Shown here: positions 20,394 through 31,053 of the stretch, one piece after another
How the letters are laid out: each line of letters starts with the position of its first letter
Numbering within the stretch: the first letter of the stretch is position 1
Assembly (NCBI GenBank): GCA_023091665.1
Contig: JALJCQ010000039.1
Span: 62,001 to 126,000 of the forward strand
Length of the DNA: 64,000 nt
Reading direction: 5' to 3'
Source: Pythium myriotylum
Taxonomy: Eukaryota; Oomycota; Peronosporomycetes; Pythiales; Pythiaceae
Program-made: the position numbers and the translations under genes
Notes under the pieces: model-generated
What the model saw: the letters and a program-made list of their open reading frames with translations, nothing else
Told to the model about the DNA's origin: nothing
The model's database searches: none

Positions 20394-21697
20394 CTAGATG
20401 AGCACGTACTCCTCGTCGTCGCTCTCGTGTGCACTGGCACCGTTGATCTGGTCCTCGTGCATCGAGTCGCCGGGCGACGTGAGCATGCAGTCGGCCATCA
20501 TCATCTCCATCTCGCTCGCGGCGTAGTCGGGCCGGCGGTCGGCCACCGAGAACGGGCACATCGTGCCAAACTCCTTCTGCAGCTCTCGCACGCGGCTGCA
20601 AAAATCTGCGTAGTCGGCTCGCGACTCGCAGAGGAAGCCGAGCGCCATCGACGGGTCGATGCTCTGCACGTTCATAACCAGCGGGCGCTGCGCATGGACC
20701 GTTCTTAGGTGGCTCTGTGAACAAATTCAGCAAGTGAGTCATCAGCACAAAAATCAAAAAGTGGGCCAAAAACTCGAGGGCGTACGGCAGTGGGGAAGCT
20801 GGCGTCGAGCTCGGCGGTCTGCTGCACGTCGTGCGGGTCGAGCAGGTGCAGTCGACTGCCCTGCGAGCCCACAAAGTAGACCGAGTGGCCTTTCTTGCCG
20901 CCGATGATGCCGACGCTCTGTGGGAATGCAAAGGTCTTGTCGAGCGCCGGCACGTAGCTCTCGTTGAGCGAGTCGAGCCCCAGACGCAGCGGGATGAGCA
21001 CGAGCAGCGACCGCGTCCATTCCTTTTCGGCCTCATTCTTGGGCGGGTTGAGCAAAGGGTCGAAGAACGCGACGTCGGAGGCTGTCGTGGGCTCTCCACC
21101 AACGTCTTCGTGGGCGTCGTCGTCGAGATGCGAGACCACGAGTCTGCGCACGTCGTCGCTGTACACAACGCCCTCCTGCGGCACGTACATCGCGAGCGCG
21201 CCGCCGTAGTCGCGGCTGTGCAGGTTCACGAGGTCCCGCAGCACCTGCGCCGCCGTGGTCGGTCCGTACCACTCGCCCGGGAGCTTATCATACTGGAGTC
21301 CGAGCTTGACCATGTTGTGGATGCTATAGAGACACTCGGGCTGCGGCGAGTCGACAAACCACTTGAGCAGCGTGACGTACTTGGGCGGCGGCTGCTCGGT
21401 CGAGAAGAGGGGCATTTTCCAGTCGCGGCCGAGCAAGTGGCGCTGGAGAGCCTGGCTCAGCATCATTTGCGCCGAGCGCAGCATGCAGCCCCAGCCGGCG
21501 TCGCTCGTGTAGTCGTAAGGCTCCATCTTGGCAAAGTCGCGGCGGTACGTGTACCAGAGGATGGCCTCGAAGGCGGCGCGGTAGGCGTCGAGGTCGGCGT
21601 CGCCGTGGAAGCGGCGGCCCAGCAGGAAGACGGGCTCCGCGAGCGTGCCCGGGGCCGCGGCGTCGAGCGCCGAGATGCCGTGCGCGAACTGACTCAT
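20394..21697 (-). CDS. ATG4: Autophagy cysteine protease ATG4
   Basis: 410 aa, exons 21697-20786 and 20714-20394 (71-bp intron, phase 0). This C54 peptidase cleaves the C-terminus of ATG8 and removes it from lipids in autophagy. Seen: the catalytic Cys at about 71 within YTSDAGWGCMLRSAQ, the Asp/His pair at about 287 and 289 in HLLDPHD, GGKKGHSVYFVG before it, and LDPS-type SIDPSMALGF in exon 2. The C-terminal DDEEYVLI fits an LC3/ATG8-interacting motif (acidic residues then Y-x-x-I), as in other ATG4 proteins. The frame is open upstream of the ATG, so an extra 5' exon cannot be excluded. It is cytosolic. Confidence 0.93.
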
Positions 21698-22165
21698 GGC
21701 GCGCGCGACCCAGGACGCGCCGAGCCACGAGTTCCAGACGACGCCGTTGAGCGAGAGAGCCGCTATGGTGGCGAGACGGGCGCGGCGAGCGAGCGAGAGA
21801 GAGAGAGAGAGAGAGCGAGGAGGGAGCCGTCGATGAGATCCGCGAGATGGCCTTTCAGAGCGAGCGCCGGCGCTCTCCGAAAGAAAACGATCAAGTCTCC
21901 GAGGTTTCCACCCAGGTCGGACTTAAGAGGGAACGTCCCCCCCCCCCCCAAAAAACCCGACTCGGGTCGTTTCTTCTTTTTCCAAACCCGTATCAGATGG
22001 GGATATCCTCAGAACTTCCTCAGGAAGTGTCAGACAATTGCCCCGTCTCAAGGAGCTCCGATCTGTGACATGTGCTGGCTCTGGTCGTCGCAAGGGAGAG
22101 TGGGACTCGTCTGGTATGTAGAAGGCGGCTCGTCAGTACCTCTTCGCTCGCTCGCTCGGCTGCTC
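21698..22165. promoter_or_regulatory. Divergent promoter region, ATG4 and GT62 gene
   Basis: 468 bases between two divergent ATGs. It contains a GA microsatellite at about 21787-21816 and a run of 13 C at 21937-21949 followed by six A. No TATA box evident. Confidence 0.45.
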
Positions 22166-23392
22166 ATGGGCTCCTCGCTGCGCCGACGCATCTACGCGGC
22201 GCTCGGCGGCGCCGTGCTCGTCATCGGCGCGCTCTGGACCGCGAGCCTCGTCGCGCTGCTCGACGCGCCCGCGCGGCCCTGGCTGCTCGCGGCGCGAGAG
22301 AGCCGGCTCCACGCCGCGCCGACGGCCTTCAAGGCTGCCGCGGGAACGCCCACGCCAGCGCCCACGCCCACGACGACGTCCGCGCCCGTGACGAGCGTGC
22401 TCCATCCACGCACGCCTCCGCTAGCGAGGCTCGCCGGCGACCAGCGCGTGCAGATCCAGCAGCTGCCGCTGCACGAGTCGGGAATTGTCGAGTCGACCGA
22501 GACGGCGCCGCAGCACGGAAGCACGGAGCGACGCATCCACTGGCGATTGCGCAACAGCGCCGTGCTGTCAAAGCCGGCGAATAAGGAAAAAGACGCGCTT
22601 TTATTGGTCGTCGTGCTCCACAATGAGCTGTCGTGGGGCACGGGACGATCGCACCGCGATTTCTTCAAGCTGTTAGGCACTTTCAAGTATGCGAAAGAAA
22701 AGATCTCGCTCACGATGCTCGTGTCCAACTTGACCGAGTTCAACGCCATCCGCGCGACAATGCGCGGTCAGATCAAGCCCTTTGCGCAGTTCTCGCTGAT
22801 CTTCCGCGACGATTTCAACGGCGATGGCGTGGTGAGTCGCGAGAACCGCCACATGCCCCACGTCCAGCGCGCGCGCCGTCGATTACTCGCTCGGTATCGC
22901 AACTTTGCGCTTCTCTCGACGCTCGAGACGTGGCACCAGCATGTTGTATGGCTCGATGCCGACGTCAAGTTCGTTCCGAGCGCGTTGATGGGGAAGATGG
23001 TGGATTCCGGGCTGGACATTGTCGAGCCCATCTGCTATCGGAAGACACGAGAGTACGACAGGAACGCATGGGTCGGCGTGAGGAAGACCCCGCCTGATCA
23101 CAAGAACCGAACAAACTTTATCCCAGGACCTTTGCACGTCAAGCACATGAGTGATTTCCGCACCGGACGCGATCGCTTTGTCGCGCTCGACTCGGTCGGC
23201 GGCACGATGCTCTATGTTCAAGCTGACATCCATCGCCAAGGTGTGCTCTTCACGCATCACTACGTGATCGGCAGCGAATGGGGTCAGGAAGGTTACGACG
23301 GCATCGAGACCGAAGGACTCTGTTACAGTGCGCACTTCTTCGGGTACAGGTGCTGGGGCATGCCCTACGACGTCGTCCGCCACGTCGATTGA
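22166..23392 (+). CDS. Anp1/Mnn9-type mannosyltransferase (GT62), copy 1
   Basis: 408 aa, type II membrane protein: short cytosolic head with SLRRR, signal anchor at about 8-33, Pro/Thr-rich stem, then a GT62 catalytic domain. Seen: LLLVVVLHNELSWG, ARYRNFALLSTLETWHQHVV, the WLDADV metal-binding D-x-D, YDRNAWVGVR, DSVGGTMLYVQADIHRQG, and the C-terminal GYDGIETEGLC...CWGMP, all in the order found in yeast Anp1/Mnn9/Van1. In fungi these enzymes extend alpha-1,6-mannan in the Golgi; the oomycete glycan is unknown. The ATG at 22166 was chosen because it precedes the anchor; the long open frame upstream is antisense to ATG4. Confidence 0.88.
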   Translation: MGSSLRRRIYAALGGAVLVIGALWTASLVALLDAPARPWLLAARESRLHAAPTAFKAAAGTPTPAPTPTTTSAPVTSVLHPRTPPLARLAGDQRVQIQQLPLHESGIVESTETAPQHGSTERRIHWRLRNSAVLSKPANKEKDALLLVVVLHNELSWGTGRSHRDFFKLLGTFKYAKEKISLTMLVSNLTEFNAIRATMRGQIKPFAQFSLIFRDDFNGDGVVSRENRHMPHVQRARRRLLARYRNFALLSTLETWHQHVVWLDADVKFVPSALMGKMVDSGLDIVEPICYRKTREYDRNAWVGVRKTPPDHKNRTNFIPGPLHVKHMSDFRTGRDRFVALDSVGGTMLYVQADIHRQGVLFTHHYVIGSEWGQEGYDGIETEGLCYSAHFFGYRCWGMPYDVVRHVD

Positions 23393-24090
23393 AGATCGAA
23401 GCACCGATTTCCTACAGTATCGACCTCGCTATTCCTCCTCATTTCCTCCAACTACATTAGTCTTCATACTCGGTTCCCCTCGCCTCGTGTGAGATCCTCG
23501 AGAGCGAACGAACGCTTCACTCTGTACACGTACAAAGATCGCTTGAGTTAATTGTTCTTCCGCGTTGCTTGTTCCACGGAACCCTGCGCCGTTTCAGCAC
23601 GACGGTCGAAAGCCCGGAGAAGATTCTGAAACGACATCGAAATTATTCGAGGAGGATGCATCAAGCCATGAACCTTCGAGTGAAATATCTCCAACAGGTT
23701 GTTGGCATCCACGAACTTGATGGGTGTACTTCGCGTCGATCGTTGACCCAAGATCTGCAAGATCTTTCCTCTCTTGACGCCGACAGCGAGTCAGTAAAGT
23801 GCCACCCAGCAAATTTCTACGAAGTGCGGGACAAGTTGGAACCTAAAAACGCTAAATCAATACATCAGACACTGAAGATCTCCTCAAGAAGCTCTTCTTG
23901 TGGATTTACAAACTTAAATAAGACAACACCACCCACAATCGTCGCACAACTCGACGGATGGCACATAGCCGGGTCAAGTGAGCTCCTGGAAAGGCCACCA
24001 GGCAGTATCTTTTAGAGGTCTCGCGCTATTTTCGACGCGTTTTGCTCTCTGCGTCGTTTCCTCCCACTCGCTCCACTCCGCCATTTCCCC
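23393..24090. other. Intergenic, one doubtful open frame
   Basis: About 700 bases. An open stretch of about 148 codons (plus strand, ending near 24015) has no domain or signal. The Ser/Pro leader just before 24091 is pyrimidine-rich. Confidence 0.35.
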
Positions 24091-25334
24091 ATGAAACAGT
24101 CACGCCAGCCTCGCAATGCGTTCGCGCTCTGGGTGCTGCTCCTGCTCGCGGCCTCGGCCGTCGTGACGCTGAGCTTCCAGTCGTCGATGCAAGTCCCCAC
24201 GCGCCTCCGCACGCCCGACGAGCCGCAGCAGCTCGCGTCGTCTGTCGCGACCCCGACAGCCAAACCACCATCACCACCACCATCACCACCACCACCACCA
24301 CCACCACGCTCGCTCAACGTCAGTGTGCTCCACCCACGCACGGCCGAGATGCCCAGGCTCCGGGGGGAGCGACTGCGAATGACCACGCCCGAGTACCTCG
24401 ACAGCGGCAAGAAGATCGTCGCGACGACCAAGTTCTTCGCGCAGCATGGAACGGACCAGCGCGGCGTCCATTATTCGCTCCAGAACACAGCGCTCGTGGA
24501 TGACGCGGAGTTGGTGGCGAAGGACTCGCTCTTGCTCATCGTCGTGCTCAACGACAACTCGTCGTGGGGTTCCGGCCGAAACAGTGAGGACTTTTTCCGT
24601 CTGATCGGCAGTTTCTCCCACCCGAAGAGCCAGACTTCGTTGACTTTGCTAACCTCCAGCATGGATGAGTTCCGTGTCTTGCAGGGCCACATGCTCTCCC
24701 GGATCAAAGAGTACGCGCAGTTGTCGCTGCTCTTCCGCAACGACTTCAAGATGTCGGGCCTCTCGAGAGCGAATCGCCACGACGACAGCGTGCAATACAA
24801 ACGGCGAAGCATGCTCGCGAGGTACCGGAATTTGCGCTCCTGTCGACTCTCCAGGACTGGCACCAGCATGTCGTGTGGCTGGATGCGGATGTCCACATCG
24901 TTCCAGCAGGACTCGTGACCAAGATGATCCTCGCAGATCGCGACATCCTCGAACCGATCTGTCTCTGGGACAAACCTCCGTCGACCAATGAGTACGACCG
25001 CAACGCGTGGGCTGGAATCCGGAAGGTGCCCAAGAACGATACGGAACTTGAAGGCTTCGTGCCCAACAACGTGGACGTGCGATTTATGGGCGATTACCGC
25101 GATAAGCCCGAGCAGTTCGTTCCGCTGGACTCGGTCGGTGGTACAATGCTGTACGTGCGAGCGGATATCCACCGCCAAGGCGTCGTGTTTGCTCACCACT
25201 ACGCAGTGGGCACCACCTGGGACCACGACGGATACGACGCGATCGAGACCGAAGGTCTCTGCTACAGCGCGCACTTTCTTGGCTATAAATGCTGGGGCAT
25301 GCCCCACGACGCCATCTACCACGTCGCAGGCTAG
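24091..25334 (+). pseudogene. GT62 mannosyltransferase, copy 2, frameshifted
   Basis: Same architecture as copy 1: anchor MKQSRQPRNAFALWVLLLLA, a Pro-run stem, HPRTAEMP, LLLIVVLNDNSSWG. The frame breaks at about 24831-24833, in the ARYRNF stretch, where a T run is one base shorter than in the paralogues. The correct frame then continues at once with HQHVVWLDADVHIVP and DSVGGTMLYVRADIHRQG to CWGMPHD and a normal stop. It would be about 413 residues if intact. No other lesion is visible, so this is either a very recent pseudogene or a sequencing slip in a homopolymer. It is tail-to-tail with copy 3, 75 bases apart. Confidence 0.75.
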
Positions 25335-25409
25335 AATACGTATCTTGTATATTATCAGCGACACGCTTTGAGATAGAATGAGCTCGAAATGCATCAGGTT
25401 AGAAATATT

Positions 25410-26648
25410 TTAATTGGCGTTGGACTTCCCACCGACATGGCGGATCGGGTCGCGTGGCATGCCCCAACACTTATACCCGAAGAAGTGGGCGCTGTAGCAA
25501 AGGCCTTCGGTCTCGATGCCGTCGTAGCCTTCCTGATCCCAGTCGCTGCCGATCACGTAGTGGTGTGTAAAGAGCACGCCCTGACGATGGATGTCGGCTC
25601 GAACATACAGCATCGTACCGCCGACCGAGTCCAGCGGCACAAAGTCTTCGGTGCCGTCGCGGTAATCAATCATGCGTTTAACATTGTAGCCATCCGGAAC
25701 AAAATTCGTGCGGTTCTTCCTATCTTCGGGCTCGGTACGCGTGCCGACCCAGGCGTTCAAGTCGTACTCGGCGGCGTCACGGTAGCAAATCGGCATGACG
25801 ATATCTCGCCCAGATTTGACCATTTTCGCCATGAGGTCTGCTGGCACAACCTCCACGTCCGCGTCGAGCCACACGACGTGCTGGTGCCACGTCTGTAAAG
25901 TCGAGAGCAGCGCAAAGTTGCGATACCGAGCGAGCAGCCGCCGCCGCACGTTCTGGATGCGGTGATCGTGGCGGTTCTCGCGCGTGATTCCCTGAGCATT
26001 GAAATCATTCCGGAAAATGAGCGAGAACTGCGTGAACTCGCTGATGTGCGTGTGCATGTTCTGCTGAACAGCGTGGAACTCGCTCATGTTGGACACGAGC
26101 ACGGTCAGCGACATTTTGCTCTTTGGGTACGTAAAGCTCGAGACGAGCTTGAACAGATCGGCGCTCGATCGGTTCACGCCCCACGATTGGTAGTCCTTGA
26201 GCACAACGAGCAGCAGCAGCGAATCCTGCTCGCGGTTCTTGACGTCGTCAAACATCTCCTGGTTCCTCAACCGCCAGTGGATGCCGCGCATCTCTTGGCC
26301 GTGCTGAGGGAAGAACTCGGTCGACTCGACGTATCCCTGGCGGTCGTTCAGTGGGGTTTCCGGTCGGATGTCGAAGCGTTGGTTCTGGTTGATGGGTGGG
26401 AGGAACGCTGTACGCGGATGCAGCACACTCGTGACTGGCGGCAGCGTAGGCTTGGGCGTGGGCGTCGGGCTTGGCTTAACGGAGACCGTCGGAACGGCTT
26501 TCGGCTGCTCGTGCACGGTCAGTCGCTGCGGCGTGCCCATGGAGACGAAGCTGAAGGCCCAGAAGAGCAGCATGGCGCCCACGGCCGCGGCCGCGAGCAG
26601 CTCAACGCGAGGGCGGCGCCGGCTCACGAGGTCCTTGGGCGACGCCAT
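25410..26648 (-). CDS. Anp1/Mnn9-type mannosyltransferase (GT62), copy 3
   Basis: 412 aa, intact. The start is the ATG at 26648 (MASPKDLVSRRRPRVELL) before a signal anchor at about 16-38; a Pro/Thr stem (KPSPTPTPKPTLPP) and HPRTAFLPP follow. Catalytic features: LLLLVVLKDYQSWG, ARYRNFALLSTLQTWHQHVV, WLDADVEVVP, YDLNAWVGTR, DSVGGTMLYVRADIHRQG, GYDGIETEGLC and CWGMPRD. Closest by eye to copy 1. Golgi location and N-glycan or wall-glycan mannosylation follow from the family. Confidence 0.88.
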   Translation of the reverse strand: MASPKDLVSRRRPRVELLAAAAVGAMLLFWAFSFVSMGTPQRLTVHEQPKAVPTVSVKPSPTPTPKPTLPPVTSVLHPRTAFLPPINQNQRFDIRPETPLNDRQGYVESTEFFPQHGQEMRGIHWRLRNQEMFDDVKNREQDSLLLLVVLKDYQSWGVNRSSADLFKLVSSFTYPKSKMSLTVLVSNMSEFHAVQQNMHTHISEFTQFSLIFRNDFNAQGITRENRHDHRIQNVRRRLLARYRNFALLSTLQTWHQHVVWLDADVEVVPADLMAKMVKSGRDIVMPICYRDAAEYDLNAWVGTRTEPEDRKNRTNFVPDGYNVKRMIDYRDGTEDFVPLDSVGGTMLYVRADIHRQGVLFTHHYVIGSDWDQEGYDGIETEGLCYSAHFFGYKCWGMPRDPIRHVGGKSNAN

Positions 26649-27096
26649 TCTTCCTCCACTTGACACACTTCGTCACGACGAGACAAGGGGGCAAGCAAAA
26701 CCACTGATGGATAAACTTGTGCGGAGAACAGTACGAGAGGCCTGAGCGATTGGTGCAGGAGTTCAGTGGTCAGATACTTATGAGGTGAGCTCCTGACTCA
26801 CGTCCCCCCTTACCCCTCGTGAAAGTGACGTCCAGTTGCACATAGAAAAGACCGATGGTGAGGGGATCAAGATCAGGAATGCCACGCCGGACTCGCAAAC
26901 TTTGCAAGTCCAATCTGCAGACCTCCATGGAAAGCTTGCAAGAGAATTGGCACGTCCTGTATGTACGAGGAACGCGTTTTCATCGTGATATCTTTCTCAT
27001 CTTCGTGTGTACAAAGTAGCGATTGAGAAACTGTGTCGTTGGTTTTCTGTTTTCATATTCTGCTACGTCGGGATCGAGTTTGTGCGTGTCCACATC
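26649..27096. other. Intergenic, no gene seen
   Basis: 5' flank of GT62 copy 3 and 3' flank of the metal transporter gene. No repeat or site recognised. Confidence 0.35.
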
Positions 27097-28119
27097 CTAA
27101 TCAAAGATCTTATCCATGTATCCTGTGGCCTGGAGGATGATCCACGCGACGCCGACGGCGAACGCAAAGCCGGCGGAGAACATGCCGATGCGGAACTCGA
27201 TGACGACCGAGTTGCGGCCGAGGCGGCCCGTGATCTCGCCGTAGAGCGCGGCAAAGACGCCCATGATCAAGATGGACGCAATGCAAAAGGAGGCGAGATA
27301 GGCCGTGGACTTGCCCCAGTCGTCCATCACGACGGCCGGCAGCACGCCGAGAATGCCTCCGGGGCCAGCGATTCCGTGGACGATGCCGACCATGAGCGCC
27401 GTGAGCTACAGCTCACAGGTGTTATCAAATGCGCACACGAAGGAAGAAAGATAACAGAGAAAACTTACGCGTTGGACTGCGGGGCTCGAGAACGAGACGT
27501 TGCTGCAGCACTTGTGCGAGTGCTTGTGGCCATCGCCGTCGACTTCCGTTTCTTTAGTCTGTGGTGCATCCACGCGGATCGAGTGGTACGGCACCATGAC
27601 AGGAGACGCGGAGCTTCGCGTGTCGTGTTCAATCACGACAGGCAGACCATTGTGTGCGTCGACCGCGTGGGGCGGGGTTTGTGGGACTACCGGTTCCAAC
27701 GGTCTCAGACTGCTGACGGCGAGGCTTGTACGAGAGTCCGCGACGGCCATCTCCTTCATCTTGTCATGGTACTGGCGCCTGATGCGACGCCCCATCCAGA
27801 GGCCAATAACGATCATGAAGACGCCGACGACGTAGTTGAGATAGGCGCCGACTTCGTCGAGATTGATGGATTTGCCGGCTGCAAAGAAGATGGTGGCCAT
27901 TATGATAAGTCCGAGCGAGTGGCCGCAGCCCCAGCGCACGCCGAGCGTGAAAGCGCGCCACGACGAGCCCGTGGTCATCGCAGCGAGTGCACTCAAGTGG
28001 TCGGGGCCTGTAAGCACGTGGACGATGCCGAGGAGCACACCGGTGCCGATGATCTTGGCCACGGACGCGTGCGAGAGCGAGCTGTCTTCGCCGCTGAGCT
28101 GCCGAGCGATTGCCATCAT
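27097..28119 (-). CDS. Nickel/cobalt (UreH/RcnA-type) membrane transporter
   Basis: 319 aa, exons 28119-27469 and 27405-27097 (63-bp intron, GTAAGT donor, phase 0). Polytopic, about six membrane segments in two halves. The first half has GIVHVLTGPDHLSAL at about 32-45, and the second half, from exon 2, has IVHGIAGPGGILGVLP; this pairing of H-x-x-x-G-P motifs marks the NiCoT/UreH superfamily. The cytosolic loop between the halves carries GDGHKHSHKCC, a His/Cys-rich metal-binding stretch. Probable role: Ni2+ or Co2+ movement, perhaps supplying urease. Substrate not provable from sequence. The start is the first ATG of an MM pair; the frame upstream has none. Confidence 0.82.
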
Positions 28120-28752
28120 CGTTGCTTGTTGAAGAATGTCTTGGTAGCAGCGAGCAGATCCGGAAATGAGCTGTCTGAGAGGGGTCACGACACTCGCCGG
28201 CCGTGCTCAGTGAGGAAGGCGCTCGCAGGACCTGTCGAGGCTAGAGTCACAAACAGGTATTGGCCCCATATATATGGCTGACGGCACCATAGAAAGCGTG
28301 TGGCCCGACTCTGTGATGGACAGTCAGGCTCAGCTTAACGCTGAAGTGGCTGGACTTCAACTTGCTCAATGCACGTGCCGCGAGTCAGTTGGGCGTACAG
28401 TACGAAGTCTCACATCAGTGACTATAGTCACTTTCATACAACTTGCTACCACAGTGCTTGAAGACCAAAGGCTTGCGAACAAAATGGAAGTCGCAGGTTG
28501 TCTTCGGAGTCTAGCGTAATTCAACGAAGTAGCTGGAGCTATCTGGAGCTTCAATCCAAAGGCCCATCAACATTCATGGGTCAGCTGAGATGGCTACACC
28601 TCGAGTGTGAGCTCACACCACCAGTCTGAGGACCTGGGTCTCGCCGACGGACGCGTGCAGAATTTCTGGGACGACGACGATGGTCACGACTGAACCTTTC
28701 TCTCCACGTTTAAAATATGATCACAGCATTTTATTGATCATCTCCGGCTTAA
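28120..28752. other. Intergenic, no gene seen
   Basis: 633 bases with a TATATATGG stretch near 28268, about 150 bases before the transporter start on the minus strand. No gene recognised. Confidence 0.35.
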
Positions 28753-29400
28753 TTAGAACTTGCTCAAGTCCGAGTCGCCGTACTTCTCCTCCATCGATTC
28801 GGTCAGCGACTTCATGAGGTTGTCAATCGCGCCGGCGTAGTCCTTGCCGGCTTTCTCTCCCATCTTGTTGACCTCGTCAGCGAGCGTCACAGCCTGCCAG
28901 ATGGGGCTGAGGTGGTATTGGTTGGTTTCGATGAACTCGCGGTAGTTCTTGATGTTTTCCAACGCGTCCTGGTCCTTGAGCGTCGACGTGACCGTCTCGA
29001 GCGCCTCAAAGTTGATGTCCAGTGCGTTCATCGGCGCGTAGACTACGGAAGACTCAGTGATCTGCTCTTCCCGCGCGACGATCTTGCCCTTGAGCGAGTC
29101 GGCGTAGGCATCGTCCACCGTCTCGGCGACGTCCTTGAGGAACTTCTTGCGGCGTAGTCTGTAGGCGTCGAATGAGATCTTGCCGTCGTTCGTCGCGGTT
29201 TCGACATCGAAGACGAAGCCACGGAAGGCGTCGACCACTTGAGAGTTGTTCTCATCGAAGACGACGCGAGTGACTGCGAGCAGGTTGCGGCGCACGTAGA
29301 CGGCCATAAGATCGTAAGTGTTGTCGTAGGGCGTGAGAGACCCTTGAACAGCCGAGACCAGCGCGACGGCGGCGACGCTCAATGCAGAGAAGAACTTCAT
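28753..29400 (-). CDS. LTPYD-family secreted protein 1
   Basis: 215 aa with signal peptide MKFFSALSVAAVALVSAVQG. The mature protein opens with SLTPYDNTYDLMAVYVRRNL, then is mostly helical, with VVYAPMNALDINFEALE in the middle and KYG near the C-terminus (EEKYGDSDL). No Cys after the signal peptide. Five paralogues lie between 28.7 and 34.6 kb with the same plan. No known domain is recognised. Export from the cell is predicted; an effector or apoplastic role is a guess. Confidence 0.75.
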   Translation of the reverse strand: MKFFSALSVAAVALVSAVQGSLTPYDNTYDLMAVYVRRNLLAVTRVVFDENNSQVVDAFRGFVFDVETATNDGKISFDAYRLRRKKFLKDVAETVDDAYADSLKGKIVAREEQITESSVVYAPMNALDINFEALETVTSTLKDQDALENIKNYREFIETNQYHLSPIWQAVTLADEVNKMGEKAGKDYAGAIDNLMKSLTESMEEKYGDSDLSKF

Positions 29401-29786
29401 GGTCGTTTACGCGAGAGAAGGAAAGTTGGAGACTGAGTCTCCACGGCGCGAGCGTCTCCCGGTGGGTTTGGTAATTCCAGTGACTGTGATATGTATCTCA
29501 AATCCAGTGTGGCGGAGCCTGATATACTCCGAGTACGTTGAAGCATATCACGCCCAGTCAATCCGTTTGAGAAGTACGTAACGCAAACGAGAGCAAATCC
29601 GTTGCAAGTGCTGGTCATCCACGCCAAGTCAGTTGCGTTGTTTGAGAGGTCGTGAAAAGATCTTCAAGGACTCAACCTCCGAGTTCTTGGTTTCGTACAA
29701 TCGAGGTATTATGTTCCTGTGTGATATCGCGACACAGATGGACGAAAAATGCCAACTCTATTTTCACGACAAACACGTTGCAATTA
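29401..29786. other. Intergenic
   Basis: 5' flank of LTPYD gene 1 and 3' flank of gene 2. Nothing recognised. Confidence 0.3.
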
Positions 29787-30425
29787 TTAGAACCACGCGT
29801 TAAGGTCTACGCCGCCGTACTTCTGGTTGGCGATCGGAGCTTGCTGCGCGAGCAAGTTAGCGACGCTCTTCGGGTAGTCTCGGTTGAGACTGTGGAGGAA
29901 CTTGGCGAGACGCGTGGCGAGCCACGCCGGGTTGGCACGAGCGCGGACTTTTTCTTCAAAGAACGCACGTTCTTTCTTGGAGGCCTCGAGCACGTCGTTG
30001 TGCTTGGCCGTGCTGGCGATGATATCGACGGCGTCGAAGGTCGCGTCCACGGTCCAATCGGGCGCGTAGAACATGCTCGAGCCCGTGATCTGGACCGACT
30101 TGCCGATCACACGGCTCGCGAATGTGTTGCTGAAGCTGACGTCGATGTTCTTGGCGATCTCGTCCTTGAAGCGAGAGCGCATCGAGTGGTAGGCATTGAG
30201 TTGGATCTGGCCCGTGGCGATCAACGTCTCGACGGTGCTTTCGAAAGGCTCGAGAGCGTTGAAGATCTTCGGGTTGTTCTCATCCAATGCGGCCTGCGTG
30301 ATGGCCAGCAAATCGCGACGCACAGAGATGGCCATGAGGTCGTAGGAGACATCGTAAGGCGTGAGCGCGGCGTTTGCCGTCGCGAGAGCCGCGACCGAGG
30401 AAAGAGCGAGCGACGAGAACTTCAT
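29787..30425 (-). CDS. LTPYD-family secreted protein 2
   Basis: 212 aa, signal peptide MKFSSLALSSVAALATANA, then ALTPYDVSYDLMAISVRRDL. Closest to protein 1 (both share VRR-x-LLA and LDENN/FDENN). The middle motif reads MFYAPDWTVDATFDAVD and the tail QKYGGVDLNAWF. Helical and Cys-free. Tandem duplication with protein 1 is the simple explanation. Function unknown. Confidence 0.75.
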   Translation of the reverse strand: MKFSSLALSSVAALATANAALTPYDVSYDLMAISVRRDLLAITQAALDENNPKIFNALEPFESTVETLIATGQIQLNAYHSMRSRFKDEIAKNIDVSFSNTFASRVIGKSVQITGSSMFYAPDWTVDATFDAVDIIASTAKHNDVLEASKKERAFFEEKVRARANPAWLATRLAKFLHSLNRDYPKSVANLLAQQAPIANQKYGGVDLNAWF

Positions 30426-31053
30426 TGGAGGCTTGAGGGCTTGGCTGAGGAATGAGGAATGAGGAATGAGAACGAGGATTGAGCAGCAGGCGAGACCGTG
30501 AACGCATGCAACGGATACAATTGTTATATCTCAAGACTGGATTCTCCCAATTAGTAATGCAGCGTATGTTTGAACCCAATAGTATCATATGAATAGATAC
30601 CTTGTATAATAGATTTTTTGAATTAGCACGAGTACTTGCTTTGTGGGGATTATGTTGATCTTATAAAGCATTACCTGCTTTAAATGATCCTGTTGCAAGG
30701 CTCACATCTCGCATATCTCGCCTCGACAAGATCTGGCATGAGGCGATCGACGTAAGCGTCTCTGCCATCGCCAGCTTTGATAGTCTATCATCCGCCTGAT
30801 CATCCAGTGTCTCCACGAATGCACTTGAGCCCTTACGAAGAACCTCAACTGTGATGGCAGTTGGAGTTCAGCATGGTGGATCTCAAGGATGGCGTATGAT
30901 CATCATCATCGCCAACATCAGAACAAATTCAGCTTGTCCTATTACTTGAAGACTGAAACAGATCAGAATGTGGGCTACTAGAGCGGTAGTGACTCGGGGA
31001 CCGAGTTAACCCTTTTGACCGAGCCGCTTCGCTATCTCAACGCCGTAGTAATC
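30426..31053. other. Intergenic, AT-rich
   Basis: 628 bases, no gene seen. Short direct GAGGAATGA repeats occur just upstream of the 29787 start codon. Confidence 0.3.

Noticed and set aside
20831..22165. Long open upstream extension of GT62 copy 1
   Set aside because: It is antisense to ATG4; the signal anchor starts at the ATG at 22166.
23569..24015. 148-codon open frame before GT62 copy 2
   Set aside because: No recognisable domain or signal, and composition unlike the neighbouring genes; kept as intergenic.
27007..28281. 424-codon open frame antisense to the metal transporter
   Set aside because: It spans the transporter's intron and both exons in antisense; no motif, biased D/H/R composition.
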